Positions 32,579 to 40,912 of a DNA stretch of 64,000 bases are shown one piece after another. Numbering within the stretch: position 1 is the stretch's first letter; every line of letters starts with the position of its first letter. The notes beneath the pieces were generated by a model. That model made no database searches. It saw only the letters and a program-made list of their open reading frames with translations, and was not told where the DNA came from. The position numbers and the translations under genes are program-made. This DNA is from Kitasatospora purpeofusca (GTDB lineage Bacteria > Actinomycetota > Actinomycetes > Streptomycetales > Streptomycetaceae), in assembly GCF_000718025.1 (NCBI RefSeq), contig NZ_JODS01000039.1:1-64000 (forward strand), written 5' to 3'.

Positions 32579-34108
32579 GTGACCACCACCGATGCAGGCA
32601 CCCTGCGGTTGGGCACCGCGCAGGGACGCTGGGTACTTCTGGCGACGGTGCTCGGCTCCAGCATGGCGATGCTCGACGGAACCGTCGTGAACGTCGCACT
32701 GCCCCGGATCGGCACCGATCTCGGTGCCCAGCTCGACGCCCTGCAATGGACGCTGAACGCCTATCTGCTCACCCTGGCGGGCCTGATCCTGCTCGGCGGC
32801 GCGCTCGGCGACCGGTACGGGCGGCGCCGGATCTTCCTGCTGGGCGTGGTCTGGTTCGCCGCCGCCTCGGCCGCCTGCGCCGCCGCGCCGACCATCGAGG
32901 TGCTGATCGCGGCCCGCGCCGTGCAGGGCATCGGCGGGGCGCTGCTCACCCCGGGCTCGCTGGCGATGCTCCAGGCGGTGTTCCATCCGGACGACCGCTC
33001 GGCGGCGGTCGGCCTCTGGTCCGGCCTCGGCGGGGTCTCGGCGGCGGTCGGCCCGTTCCTCGGCGGCTGGCTGGTGGACGGCCCGGGCTGGCGCTGGATC
33101 TTCCTGCTGAACCTGCCGCTGGCCGCGATGGTGATCGCGGTGGCCGCCCGGCACGTCCCGGAGAGCCGCGACGAGAGCTCGACCGGGCGGTTCGACGTGC
33201 TCGGCGCGGTGCTGGCCGCTCTCGCGCTCGGCTCGATCACCTATGCGCTGACCGCCGCCGGGGGCGGCCTCTCCGCCACGGTCTGGGTCACCGGCGCGGC
33301 CGGCCTCCTGCTCGGCGCCGCCTTCATCGTGGTCGAGCGCCGCACCGCGGAGCCGATGCTGCCGCTGGGCCTGTTCTCCTCACGGCTGTTCACCGCCGTC
33401 AACCTGGTCACGCTCGCCGTGTACGCGGCGTTCAGCGGGGTCTTCTTCCTCCTGGTCGTCCAGCTGCAGATCGTCTCCGGCTTCTCGCCGCTGGTCTCCG
33501 GACTCGCGCTGGTGCCGATCACCGTGATCATGCTGGCGCTCTCCGCCCGGGCGGGCCGGCTGGGCAAACGGATCGGCCCGCGGCTGCCGCTCACCGTCGG
33601 CCCGCTGCTGTGCGCGGTGGGCGTGCTGCTGATGCTGCGGATCGGGCCCGACGCCTCCTACTGGACGGACGTGCTGCCGGCCGTCGCGGTGATGGGGAGC
33701 GGAATGGTGCTGCTGGTCGCACCGCTGACCGCGACCGTGCTGGCGGCGGTCGAGGTGCGGCACGCGGGCATCGCGAGCGGGGTCAACAACGCCGCGGCCC
33801 GGGCGGCCGGACTGCTGGCCGTTGCCGCGCTGCCCGCGCTGGCGGGTCTGAGCGGCGACGCCTACCGGGTGCCGTCGGCGGTCGACTCCGCCTTCCACAC
33901 CGCGATGCTGATCTGTGCCGGACTGCTCGTGGCGGGCGGGCTCACGGCCCTGACCACCGTCCACGGCAACGTCCTGGCCCCCGAGGACCACCGCCCGGTG
34001 GCCGAGCCGGACTGCCGCTACGCCTGCGGCACCAACGCGCCGCCCCTCGACCCGGGCCATCCCGCCCCGCCCCTCGACCCGGGCCGTCCGGCTCCGGAGC
34101 AGGGCTGA
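32579..34108 (+). CDS. DHA2-family (EmrB/QacA) MFS drug transporter
   Basis: About 509 residues with 14 hydrophobic segments. Motif C-like and family markers: SSMAMLDGTVVNVALPRIG in helix 1, GALGDRYGRRRIFLLG (motif A), ARAVQGIGGALLTPGSLA and SGVNNAAARAAGLLAV. These identify a proton-driven multidrug exporter. The GTG at 32579 is close to the first helix but lacks a strong binding site; ATGs at 32411 or 32420 would add a polar N-terminus of over 50 residues. No regulator gene adjoins. A terminator lies 53 bp after the stop. Confidence 0.85.
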   Translation: MTTTDAGTLRLGTAQGRWVLLATVLGSSMAMLDGTVVNVALPRIGTDLGAQLDALQWTLNAYLLTLAGLILLGGALGDRYGRRRIFLLGVVWFAAASAACAAAPTIEVLIAARAVQGIGGALLTPGSLAMLQAVFHPDDRSAAVGLWSGLGGVSAAVGPFLGGWLVDGPGWRWIFLLNLPLAAMVIAVAARHVPESRDESSTGRFDVLGAVLAALALGSITYALTAAGGGLSATVWVTGAAGLLLGAAFIVVERRTAEPMLPLGLFSSRLFTAVNLVTLAVYAAFSGVFFLLVVQLQIVSGFSPLVSGLALVPITVIMLALSARAGRLGKRIGPRLPLTVGPLLCAVGVLLMLRIGPDASYWTDVLPAVAVMGSGMVLLVAPLTATVLAAVEVRHAGIASGVNNAAARAAGLLAVAALPALAGLSGDAYRVPSAVDSAFHTAMLICAGLLVAGGLTALTTVHGNVLAPEDHRPVAEPDCRYACGTNAPPLDPGHPAPPLDPGRPAPEQG

Positions 34109-34160
34109 GCCTCCCCGCAGCAGAAGACCCCCGGACCGCCGGGCCTCCCGGACACGCCGA

Positions 34161-34191
34161 GGGCCCCGCCACCTCGACGGTGACGGGGCCC
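34161..34191. terminator. Terminator between MFS gene and purB
   Basis: GGGCCCCG/CGGGGCCC stem extended by further pairs, loop around CTCGACG. Convergent genes on both sides. Confidence 0.75.
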
Positions 34192-34213
34192 GGCATCCGG
34201 GGTCGGACAACCG

Positions 34214-35644
34214 TCAGAGGATGTCGCCCGGCGCGTACTTGGCGGCCTCCGGGTACGCGGCCGCGACGGCCTCGACCTGGCGGACGACCTCGGCGACCTG
34301 GGCACCGGCCGCACCGGTGAAGGACAGCCGGTCGGCGAGCAGCGCGTCCAGCCCGGCCCGGTCCAGCGGGATCCGGTCGTCGTTCGCCAGCCGGTCCAGC
34401 AGCTCGTTCTCCCGGGCCCCGGCCCGCATCGCGAGCGCGGAGGCGACGGCGTGCTCCTTGATGACCTCGTGCCCGGTCTCCCGGCCGACGCCCGCGCGCA
34501 CCGCGCCCATCAGCACCTTGGTGGTGGCCAGGAACGGCAGGTAGCGGTCCAGCTCGGCCTCGACCACGGCCGGGAAGGCGCCGAACTCGTCGAGGACGGT
34601 CAGGAAGGTCTCCAGCAGGCCGTCGAAGGCGAAGAAGGCGTCCGGCAGCGCGACCCGGCGGACCACCGAGCAGGAGACGTCGCCCTCGTTCCACTGGTCG
34701 CCGGCCAGCTCGCCGGTCATCGACGCGTAGCCGCGCAGGATCACCGCGAGGCCGTTGACACGCTCGCAGGAGCGGGTGTTCATCTTGTGCGGCATCGCGG
34801 AGGAGCCGACCTGGCCCTCCTTGAAGCCCTCGGTCACGAGCTCGTGGCCGGCCATCAGGCGGATGGTCTTGGCGAGGCTGGACGGCGCGGCGGCCAGCTG
34901 CACCAGGGCGGTCAGCACCTCGAAGTCCAGCGAGCGCGGGTAGACCTGGCCGACGCTGATCAGCACGTTGTCGAAGCCGAGGTGGCCGGCGACCCGGCGC
35001 TCCAGCTCGGCGAGCTTCTCGGTGTCGCCACCGAGCAGGTCCAGCATGTCCTGGGCGGTGCCGACCGGGCCCTTGATCCCGCGCAGCGGGTAGCGGGCGA
35101 TCAGCTCCTCCAGCCGGCGGAAGGCGACCAGCAGCTCGTCCGCGATCGACGCGAAGCGCTTGCCGAGGGTGGTGGCCTGCGCGGCCACGTTGTGCGAGCG
35201 GCCGGCCATGACCAGCTCGGCGTGCTCGGCGGAGAGCCGACCAAGGCGGACCAGCACGGCGACCGTGCGGTCCCGCACGTGCTCCAGGGACTGCCGAATC
35301 TGCAGCTGCTCGACGTTCTCGGTCAGATCCCGGGAGGTCATGCCCTTGTGGATCTGCTCGTGGCCGGCGAGGTCGCTGAACTCCTCGATCCGGGCCTTCA
35401 CATCGTGTCGGGTGACCCGCTCACGGGCGGCGATGGAGCCGAGGTCGACCTGGTCGATCACCCGCTCGTAGTCGGCGACAGCGGTGGCGGGCACCTCGAC
35501 GCCGAGGTCCTGCTGGGCCTTCAGGACGGCGAGCCACAGGTGGCGCTCGAGGACCACCTTGTGCTCGGGGGACCACAGCTGGGCCAGGGTCGCCGAGGCG
35601 TACCGGGAGGCCAGGACATTGGGGATCTGGGGCTTCGCGCTCAC
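34214..35644 (-). CDS. purB: Adenylosuccinate lyase
   Basis: 476 residues. The superfamily signature GSSAMPHKMNTRSCE contains the catalytic Ser loop, and AGRSHNVAAQATTLGKRF and HKGMTSRDLTENVE supply the general acid/base His residues. The enzyme acts twice in purine synthesis: SAICAR to AICAR plus fumarate, and adenylosuccinate to AMP plus fumarate. GTG at 35644 gives the usual beginning SAKPQIPNVLASRYAS. It is a stand-alone gene here, with no other pur genes in the window. Confidence 0.95.
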   Translation of the reverse strand: MSAKPQIPNVLASRYASATLAQLWSPEHKVVLERHLWLAVLKAQQDLGVEVPATAVADYERVIDQVDLGSIAARERVTRHDVKARIEEFSDLAGHEQIHKGMTSRDLTENVEQLQIRQSLEHVRDRTVAVLVRLGRLSAEHAELVMAGRSHNVAAQATTLGKRFASIADELLVAFRRLEELIARYPLRGIKGPVGTAQDMLDLLGGDTEKLAELERRVAGHLGFDNVLISVGQVYPRSLDFEVLTALVQLAAAPSSLAKTIRLMAGHELVTEGFKEGQVGSSAMPHKMNTRSCERVNGLAVILRGYASMTGELAGDQWNEGDVSCSVVRRVALPDAFFAFDGLLETFLTVLDEFGAFPAVVEAELDRYLPFLATTKVLMGAVRAGVGRETGHEVIKEHAVASALAMRAGARENELLDRLANDDRIPLDRAGLDALLADRLSFTGAAGAQVAEVVRQVEAVAAAYPEAAKYAPGDIL

Positions 35645-35777
35645 GCTTCGCAAGCCTAACAGCCGAGGTCAGCCCGACCCGCGCCGGACCGGCCCAGCGC
35701 GATCCGCAGGCAGCGGAAGCGGCCTGGAGAGCGGCCCGGAGAGCCGCCCGGCACCCGGACGCAGCGGCCCCGTATTC

Positions 35778-35852
35778 GGACACACCGTGCCCCGACACAC
35801 CGTGCCCGGACACACCGCGCCCGAAGACGCCGCGCCCGGACACAGCACCGAG
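35778..35852. repeat. 15-bp imperfect tandem repeat
   Basis: About five units of GGACACACCGTGCCC with point differences, between purB and the MarR gene. In the minus-strand frame it would read as five-residue repeats, but no gene is supported there. Confidence 0.75.
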
Positions 35853-35854
35853 AC

Positions 35855-36298
35855 CTACTGCCGTCCGCTGAGCACCGGGAGCACCTGGAGGCAGATCGAG
35901 TGCAGCGCGCTCCGCTGCTCGTCGCTGAGGGTCTCGAAGGACTGGTGGGTGCGGCTCATCTCGCCGCGGACCAGCGACAGGATCTCCCGGCCCTGCTCGC
36001 TGATGACCACGATCTTGACCCGCCGGTCCCCCGCCGAGGCCTCCCGGCGGGCCAGGCCCAGGGCCTCGAGCCGGTCGACGATCCCGGTCACGTTGGAGGC
36101 GTCGCAGCCGAGCCGCCCGGCCAGCGCGCGCATCGGCACCGGCTCCTGGACGGCGCCGAGCGCCTTGGCCTGCGAGGAGGAGAGACCGTGCCTGGCGGCG
36201 GCGGCCGCGAAGTCCTGGAAGTACGCGGCACCGACGGCGGCCAGCGCCTCCATCAGCTCGGCGTTGGTCGGTACGGTCGTGGTCACTGTGGAACCCAT
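35855..36298 (-). CDS. MarR-family transcriptional regulator
   Basis: 147 residues. Recognition helix in LAGRLGCDASNVTGIVDRLEALG, wing LARREASAGDRRVKIVVI and flanking dimer helices. It begins ATG at 36298. A 17-bp palindrome at 36320-36336 lies upstream over a likely promoter, suggesting autoregulation. A similar motif precedes the MFS gene at 57311. The ligand is unknown. Confidence 0.87.
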   Translation of the reverse strand: MGSTVTTTVPTNAELMEALAAVGAAYFQDFAAAAARHGLSSSQAKALGAVQEPVPMRALAGRLGCDASNVTGIVDRLEALGLARREASAGDRRVKIVVISEQGREILSLVRGEMSRTHQSFETLSDEQRSALHSICLQVLPVLSGRQ

Positions 36299-36319
36299 GA
36301 GGTCAGCCTACGACCGAGT

Positions 36320-36336
36320 GCTTCAGTATCTCAAGC
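36320..36336. promoter_or_regulatory. Palindromic operator of the MarR gene
   Basis: GCTTCAGTATCTCAAGC: arms GCTTcAG and CTcAAGC around TAT, 22 bp before the MarR start. On the minus strand TTGCCG-16-TACTGA overlaps it and could be the promoter. Confidence 0.55.
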
Positions 36337-36402
36337 TTTGATCACGGCAAAGATCCGGCAGTCAACCGCCGCACCGTACCGAGGGCCCGACCGCCCGGGC
36401 CC

Positions 36403-36819
36403 TCAGAGCACCAGTTGGTCGAACAGCCGGCGCAGCTCGGTCTCCGGGTCCGCGGTCAGCCCGGTGTGCACCGGGCCCGGCTGCACCACCGCGCTGCGCG
36501 GCGCGGTCAGCCAGCGGAACCGCTGCCCCGGGTTGTCCGACGCCGCCGGACCGGCCTGCGGTCCGCCCTCGCAGACCGCCTCGATCCCCTGCAGCGCCCG
36601 CCGCACCCCGGACACGTCGGCCACCGGGTCCAGCGCCAGCAGCCGCGCCTGGTCGAGATGGGTCCGGGCGGCCAGGTGGGCACTCTGCCGGCAGTAGAGC
36701 AGCACACCCACATTGACGCACTCACCGCGCTCCACCCGGGGCACCGCCCGGATCACCGCGTACTCGTAGTCGTGCAGCTCGGCGACGGCCGGCAGCGCCG
36801 ACCGGATCGGCTCGGTCAT
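36403..36819 (-). CDS. DUF3037 protein paired with HipA-like kinase
   Basis: 138 residues, beginning MTEPIRSALPAVAELHDYEY and containing AVIRAVPRVERGECVNVGVLLYC, the hallmark of DUF3037. ATG at 36819 overlaps the TGA of the HipA-like gene (ATGA), so the two proteins are made together. The family has no established function; its constant company with a HipA-like kinase suggests a partner or substrate. Longer frames extending upstream are shadows of the kinase gene. Confidence 0.85.
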   Translation of the reverse strand: MTEPIRSALPAVAELHDYEYAVIRAVPRVERGECVNVGVLLYCRQSAHLAARTHLDQARLLALDPVADVSGVRRALQGIEAVCEGGPQAGPAASDNPGQRFRWLTAPRSAVVQPGPVHTGLTADPETELRRLFDQLVL

Positions 36820-37592
36820 GCGGACACCTCCGGCAGCCAGTCGCGCGGACCGGCCAGTCGCTCGGTCAACTGGGTGCGGTACGCCGCGCGCACCGCCTCG
36901 GGCGAGTCGAAGCCGGGCTCGTCCACCAGCCAGACGTCCGGGATCCGCGCCACCGCCTCCTCGATCGCCGCCTCGGCCAGCGGCGCGAGCGCCTTGTCGG
37001 CGGCGAGCAGGTCCGGCTCGGCGCGCAGCAGCGCGTGGTCGGAGGCGTCGTACGGCCGCCGGATCCAGGCGGCCGCGCCGGCCCAGTTGTGGTGGAAGAT
37101 CAGGCTCGCGCCGTGGTCGATGAGCCGCAGTCCACCGGTGGCGACCAGCAGATTGGGGTTGCGCCAGGAGCGGTCGACGTTGCCGATGAGGGCGTCGAAC
37201 CAGAGCACCTGCCCGGCCAGCCCGGCGTCCACCTCGAAGCAGAGCGGGTCGAAGTTGAGCGCGCCGCTGACGAAGGCCATGCCCAGGTTGAGTCCGCCGC
37301 TGGCGCGCATCTGGTCCTGGATCTGCGGGTCCGGCTCGCTGCGGGCCAGTACCGGGTCCAGGTCGACGGTCACCAGCTCGGGCACCGGCAGCCCGAGCCG
37401 CCGGCCGAGTTCCCCGGCCAGCACCTCCGCCACCAGCGCCTTTCGGCCCTGCGCCGCGCCGACCCATTTCAGCGCGTACAGCCGCCGGTCGTCGGCCTCG
37501 ACCAGGCCCGGCATCGAGCCGCCTTCTCGCAGTGGCGTCACATAACGGACCGCCGTCACCTCGGGGAGCACGGCGGACAGCCTATCGGGCAT
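36816..37592 (-). CDS. HipA-family kinase (stand-alone, minimal)
   Basis: About 258 residues. Kinase motifs: Lys in RLYALKWVGAAQG (ATP-binding), catalytic loop DALIGNVDRSWRNPNLL (Asp, and Asn for metal) and the DFG-like LIDHGASLIF. HipA proteins of toxin-antitoxin type are longer and paired with a HipB DNA-binding antitoxin; here there is no HipB and the N-terminal subdomain is short. It is coupled to DUF3037 instead. ATG at 37592 is preferred over the GTG two codons earlier. Substrate unknown; protein or lipid-like phosphorylation are both possible. Confidence 0.8.
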   Translation of the reverse strand: MPDRLSAVLPEVTAVRYVTPLREGGSMPGLVEADDRRLYALKWVGAAQGRKALVAEVLAGELGRRLGLPVPELVTVDLDPVLARSEPDPQIQDQMRASGGLNLGMAFVSGALNFDPLCFEVDAGLAGQVLWFDALIGNVDRSWRNPNLLVATGGLRLIDHGASLIFHHNWAGAAAWIRRPYDASDHALLRAEPDLLAADKALAPLAEAAIEEAVARIPDVWLVDEPGFDSPEAVRAAYRTQLTERLAGPRDWLPEVSA

Positions 37593-37933
37593 ATGCACGG
37601 GGCGGGTGTCGCTCGACCCGCTCGCCCGCCCGGGTCGTCCCGGTGGCAGCCCCCGCCGCGCCGTGCGAACGTGGCGGACAGTAGCCGGGGAACGCTACGG
37701 CCCCGACCGGCAATCGGCCACGACCCCGACCGGCCACGACCCCGACGGGCCGCAGCCGCAGCCGGCCGAAACCGCAACCGGCCACGACCCGCATCGGCCA
37801 TGACCCGCACCACCGCACTCGCACCGCCGTACCCGTACCGCCGCCTCCGCGCCCACCGAGGGCCTCGACGTGGCGGAACGGCCCTCGGCGCCTCGACCCG
37901 CGGCGGAACGACCTGCACTGTGAGGGACGCACG
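37593..37933. other. Divergent region HipA-like / NDH-2 with degenerate repeats
   Basis: A 341-bp gap. From about 37710 to 37805 it carries degenerate repeats of GGCCACGACCCCGACC type. GAGGGA at about 37922 is the ribosome binding site of the NDH-2 gene. No further gene seen. Confidence 0.5.
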
Positions 37934-39292
37934 ATGGAACGAGCCCGGATCCTGATCGTGGGCGGCGGCTTCGCCGGACTGGAGTGCGCGCGCCGGCTGG
38001 AGCGCAAGCTCTCCCCGGCGGAGGCGGAGATCTCCCTGGTCACCCCGTTCAGCTACCAGCTCTACCTGCCGCTGCTGCCGCACGTGGCGGCGGGTGTGCT
38101 CACACCGCAGTCGGTGGCCGTCTCGCTGCGGCGCTCGCTGCGCCGCACCCACATCGTCCCCGGCGGCGCGATCGGGGTGGACCCGGCCGCCAAGGTCTGC
38201 GTGGTGCGCAAGATCACCGACGAGGTGGTGGCGCAGAAGTACGACTACCTGGTGCTGGCCCCCGGCAGCGTCACCCGCACCTTCGACATCCCCGGTCTGA
38301 CCGACTACGCGCGCGGCATGAAGACCCTCGCCGAGGCGGCGTACGTCCGGGACCATGTGATCGCCCAGCTGGACCTCGCCTCCGCCACCCCGGACCAGCG
38401 GGAGCGCGAGTCCCGGCTCCAGTTCGTGGTGGTCGGCGGCGGCTACGCCGGCACCGAGACCGCCGCCTGCCTCCAGCGCCTCACCACGGCCGCCGCCCAC
38501 CGCTACCCGAGGCTGGACGCCCGGCAGATCAAGTGGCACCTCATCGACATCGCCCCCAAGCTGATGCCCGAGCTCGGCGACGCCCTCGGCACCGCCGCCC
38601 TGGAGGTGCTGCGCGAGCGCGGCATCGAGGTCTCGCTCGGCGTGTCGGTGGCCGAGGTCGGCGCCGAGTCGGTGAAGTTCACCGACGGCCGGGTGCTCCC
38701 CTGCCGGACCCTGATCTGGACGGCCGGCGTCGCCGCGAGCCCGCTGATCGCCACCCTGGACGCGGAGACGGTGCGCGGGCGGATCGCGGTGACGGCGGAG
38801 ATGCGGGTGGCCCCGTTCGAGGGCGTGTTCGCGCTCGGCGACGCCGCCGCCGTCCCCGACCTCGCCAAGGGCGACGGCGCGATGTGCCCGCCGACCGCCC
38901 AGCACTCGGCCCGCCAGGGCCGGGCGGTGGCCAACAATGTGATCGCCGCGCTCCGCAACCAGCCGCTGGAGCCCTACTACCACAAGGACCTGGGCCTGGT
39001 GGTGGACCTCGGTGGCAAGGACGCCGTCTCCAAGCCGCTCGGGGTGGAGCTGCGCGGTGTGCCGGCGCAACTGGTGGCCCGCGGCTACCACCTGATGGCG
39101 ATGCGCACCAACGCCGCCAAGTTCCGGGTCGGCGCGAACTGGCTGCTCAACGCGACCGCCGGCGACGACTTCGTGCGCACCGGGTTCCTCGCCCGCCAGC
39201 CCGCCCGGCTCCGCGACTTCGAGTACACGGACGCCTATCTGACGCGGGACCAGGTCAAGGAGCACACCCAGGCGCTGCTCGCCAAGGGCTGA
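37934..39292 (+). CDS. ndh: Type II NADH dehydrogenase family (FAD-dependent oxidoreductase)
   Basis: 452 residues. FAD-binding ILIVGGGFAGLECARRL at the N-terminus, NAD-binding FVVVGGGYAGTETAACL near residue 158, ATG-like LIWTAGVAASPLI and the second FAD contact GVFALGDAAAVP. The membrane-anchoring C-terminal helices are amphipathic. Type II enzymes pass electrons from NADH to menaquinone without pumping protons. GAGGGA precedes the ATG. The gene stands alone and ends at a very long perfect hairpin. Confidence 0.88.
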   Translation: MERARILIVGGGFAGLECARRLERKLSPAEAEISLVTPFSYQLYLPLLPHVAAGVLTPQSVAVSLRRSLRRTHIVPGGAIGVDPAAKVCVVRKITDEVVAQKYDYLVLAPGSVTRTFDIPGLTDYARGMKTLAEAAYVRDHVIAQLDLASATPDQRERESRLQFVVVGGGYAGTETAACLQRLTTAAAHRYPRLDARQIKWHLIDIAPKLMPELGDALGTAALEVLRERGIEVSLGVSVAEVGAESVKFTDGRVLPCRTLIWTAGVAASPLIATLDAETVRGRIAVTAEMRVAPFEGVFALGDAAAVPDLAKGDGAMCPPTAQHSARQGRAVANNVIAALRNQPLEPYYHKDLGLVVDLGGKDAVSKPLGVELRGVPAQLVARGYHLMAMRTNAAKFRVGANWLLNATAGDDFVRTGFLARQPARLRDFEYTDAYLTRDQVKEHTQALLAKG

Positions 39293-39303
39293 CCCGAGCC
39301 GCA

Positions 39304-39364
39304 GGAACGGGACGTCGCCCTGTCCCCCGCCGCACCGGCGGGGGACAGGGCGACGTCCCGTTCC
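39304..39364. terminator. 28-bp perfect hairpin terminator
   Basis: Arms 39304-39331 and 39337-39364 are exact inverted copies with a five-base loop, between convergent genes. The stem is about twice the usual length of terminators in this window. Confidence 0.85.
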
Positions 39365-39368
39365 CGAC

Positions 39369-39443
39369 GGCTGCCTCGCCGCCGGCTGCCTCGCCGCCGG
39401 CTGCCTCGCCGATGGCTGCCTCGCCGCCGGCTACTTCGCCGTC
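39369..39443. repeat. 15-bp tandem repeat at the lipase 3' end
   Basis: Five units of GGCTGCCTCGCCGCC type. The last unit (39429-39443, GGCTACTTCGCCGTC) includes the final codons and stop of the lipase gene. The other four lie just beyond the stop. Confidence 0.85.
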
Positions 39444-40621
39444 AGGTACATCCCGTTGGCGTCCTGCCCGGCGGTGTTGCGGCACCCCCAGTCGCCGCTG
39501 GTCCGCCCGTACAGCAGGGTCAGGCAGCGCCCGAGCGCCTGCTGCGCGTAGTAGTTGGGGTGCAGCGACTCCTGCAGGGTGCCCTGCGAGGAGTTGAGCC
39601 CCCCGTCCAGGAACCGCGCCCACTCGCTGGTGGTCGCGGACGGCGCGCTGGTCGAGCCGGCCTGACGGGTCGCCTTGGAGCAGACCTCACGGCCCTGGAG
39701 CATGTCGCTCAGGTCCAGGAACTGCACACCCTTGGCCTTGGCGACCCCGGCGAGCGCCCGGGAGATCTGCGGCACCAGCGAGTCGCGCGCCCAGTCCGCG
39801 TCGCCGTTCCAGAGCGGACAGCCGCCGGTGTCGGAGCGGCTCCAGCCGCTCTCGGGGTAGCGGATCTCGGCGGCGCGCGGGATCGGCGAGGGGTAGGACT
39901 GCAGCACGATCCGGTAGTCCCCGGCCGCGTACCCGGCGCCCGCCATCACGGCGCGGATCTCGTCGAGCGCCTTGCCGACGCCCGCCATCGCGTCCGGCAT
40001 CCGGCCGTCGACCGCACTCTGTTGATCATCGTTGCAGTAGGAGTACCAGACGAGGTAGTCCTGCACGCAGGTCGAGATCACGTCGCCGAAGCCGAGGTCG
40101 TTGCCGCCGATCGACAGGGTGACCAGCTTGACGTTGTTCTGCCGGGCCACGGTGGCGAGCTGGTCGGCCTGCGGGGCCTCGCCCTTGAACGACTGCCCGC
40201 CGTTGGCGGCGCGGAAGACGTTGGCGGCGACGGCGCCCGAGCAGGCCAGGTTGATCTGGGTCTGGGCCACGGTCGGCGCGCTGCGCACCTCGGCCACGTC
40301 CGAGCGGTCGCACCCGCTCGCGTAGGTGGCGCCGTAGATCCGGCTCGGGTCGTAGCCGCTGCCGGTCCAGGCCCGGTCGGTGCCGGCCCGGTTGCCGCCG
40401 CTGGTGACGGAGTTGCCCTTCCAGCGGCCGGCCTCGCCGGAGATGTAGCTGTCGCCGAGGCTGACGCTGGCGGTCGGGCCGCTCGGGGCGGCGGCCCGGG
40501 CCGGGGCGGCGGTTCCCGCCACCAGTCCGGTGGCGGCGAGCGGCAGGGCGAGCGCGGCGGCGAGCAGCCGTCCGCGCCACCGGGCGGTGGTGCGGGAAAT
40601 GCTCGAACGGTTTTCGGGCAC
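39431..40621 (-). CDS. Secreted SGNH/GDSL-family lipase or esterase
   Basis: 396 residues. Signal peptide to about residue 44 (RLLAAALALPLAATGLVAG, cleavage after APARA). Block I SVSLGDSYISGEAGRW carries the nucleophile Ser, block III LSIGGNDLGFGDV the oxyanion Gly and Asn, and block V ESLHPNYYAQQALG the Asp/His pair (as S-L-H-P). Several Cys pairs suggest disulfides, as in Streptomyces SGNH lipases. GTG at 40621 has GGAG upstream. The gene's last codons (LTAK-stop) take part in a 15-bp tandem repeat. Confidence 0.9.
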   Translation of the reverse strand: MPENRSSISRTTARWRGRLLAAALALPLAATGLVAGTAAPARAAAPSGPTASVSLGDSYISGEAGRWKGNSVTSGGNRAGTDRAWTGSGYDPSRIYGATYASGCDRSDVAEVRSAPTVAQTQINLACSGAVAANVFRAANGGQSFKGEAPQADQLATVARQNNVKLVTLSIGGNDLGFGDVISTCVQDYLVWYSYCNDDQQSAVDGRMPDAMAGVGKALDEIRAVMAGAGYAAGDYRIVLQSYPSPIPRAAEIRYPESGWSRSDTGGCPLWNGDADWARDSLVPQISRALAGVAKAKGVQFLDLSDMLQGREVCSKATRQAGSTSAPSATTSEWARFLDGGLNSSQGTLQESLHPNYYAQQALGRCLTLLYGRTSGDWGCRNTAGQDANGMYLTAK

Positions 40622-40801
40622 GACGGAACTCCAACGATCGGTCTCGCCCGCAGGTGGGGGCGGGGAGACACGGGGTGAGGGTAGGCCGCCGGCCGGTGGC
40701 GCGTTGAATCTGACATGCCCGCGCTTGTTACCGCTAGGTATCTGCAGTGAATTTCTCGCCCTGTTACCAATCAGTACTGATCGGCTCGGATCGTTTTAGT
40801 C

Positions 40802-40865
40802 GGTCAATGGCGATGCCAATTTCGATTCGATCCGGATCGAATCGAAATTGGCATCGCCATTGACC
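40802..40865. repeat. 64-bp perfect loopless palindrome
   Basis: The 32 bases at 40802-40833 are the exact reverse complement of 40834-40865, with no spacer. It starts GGTCAATGGCGATGCC and its centre is GATCCGGATC. GC content is about 50%, well below the surroundings. It lies 47 bp after the stop of the minus-strand MocR gene and 180 bp before the lipase start. It may act as a terminator, a protein site or a relic of an inserted element. Confidence 0.9.
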
Positions 40866-40912
40866 TGGAATCGAAGGCCCACCATTCCCCCCGGGGTGGA
40901 CGCCGGACCGAA

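Noticed and set aside
35421..35843. Minus-strand frame with GRGVSGHGV repeats
   Set aside because: It is produced by the 15-bp tandem repeat and overlaps purB out of frame; no ribosome binding site.
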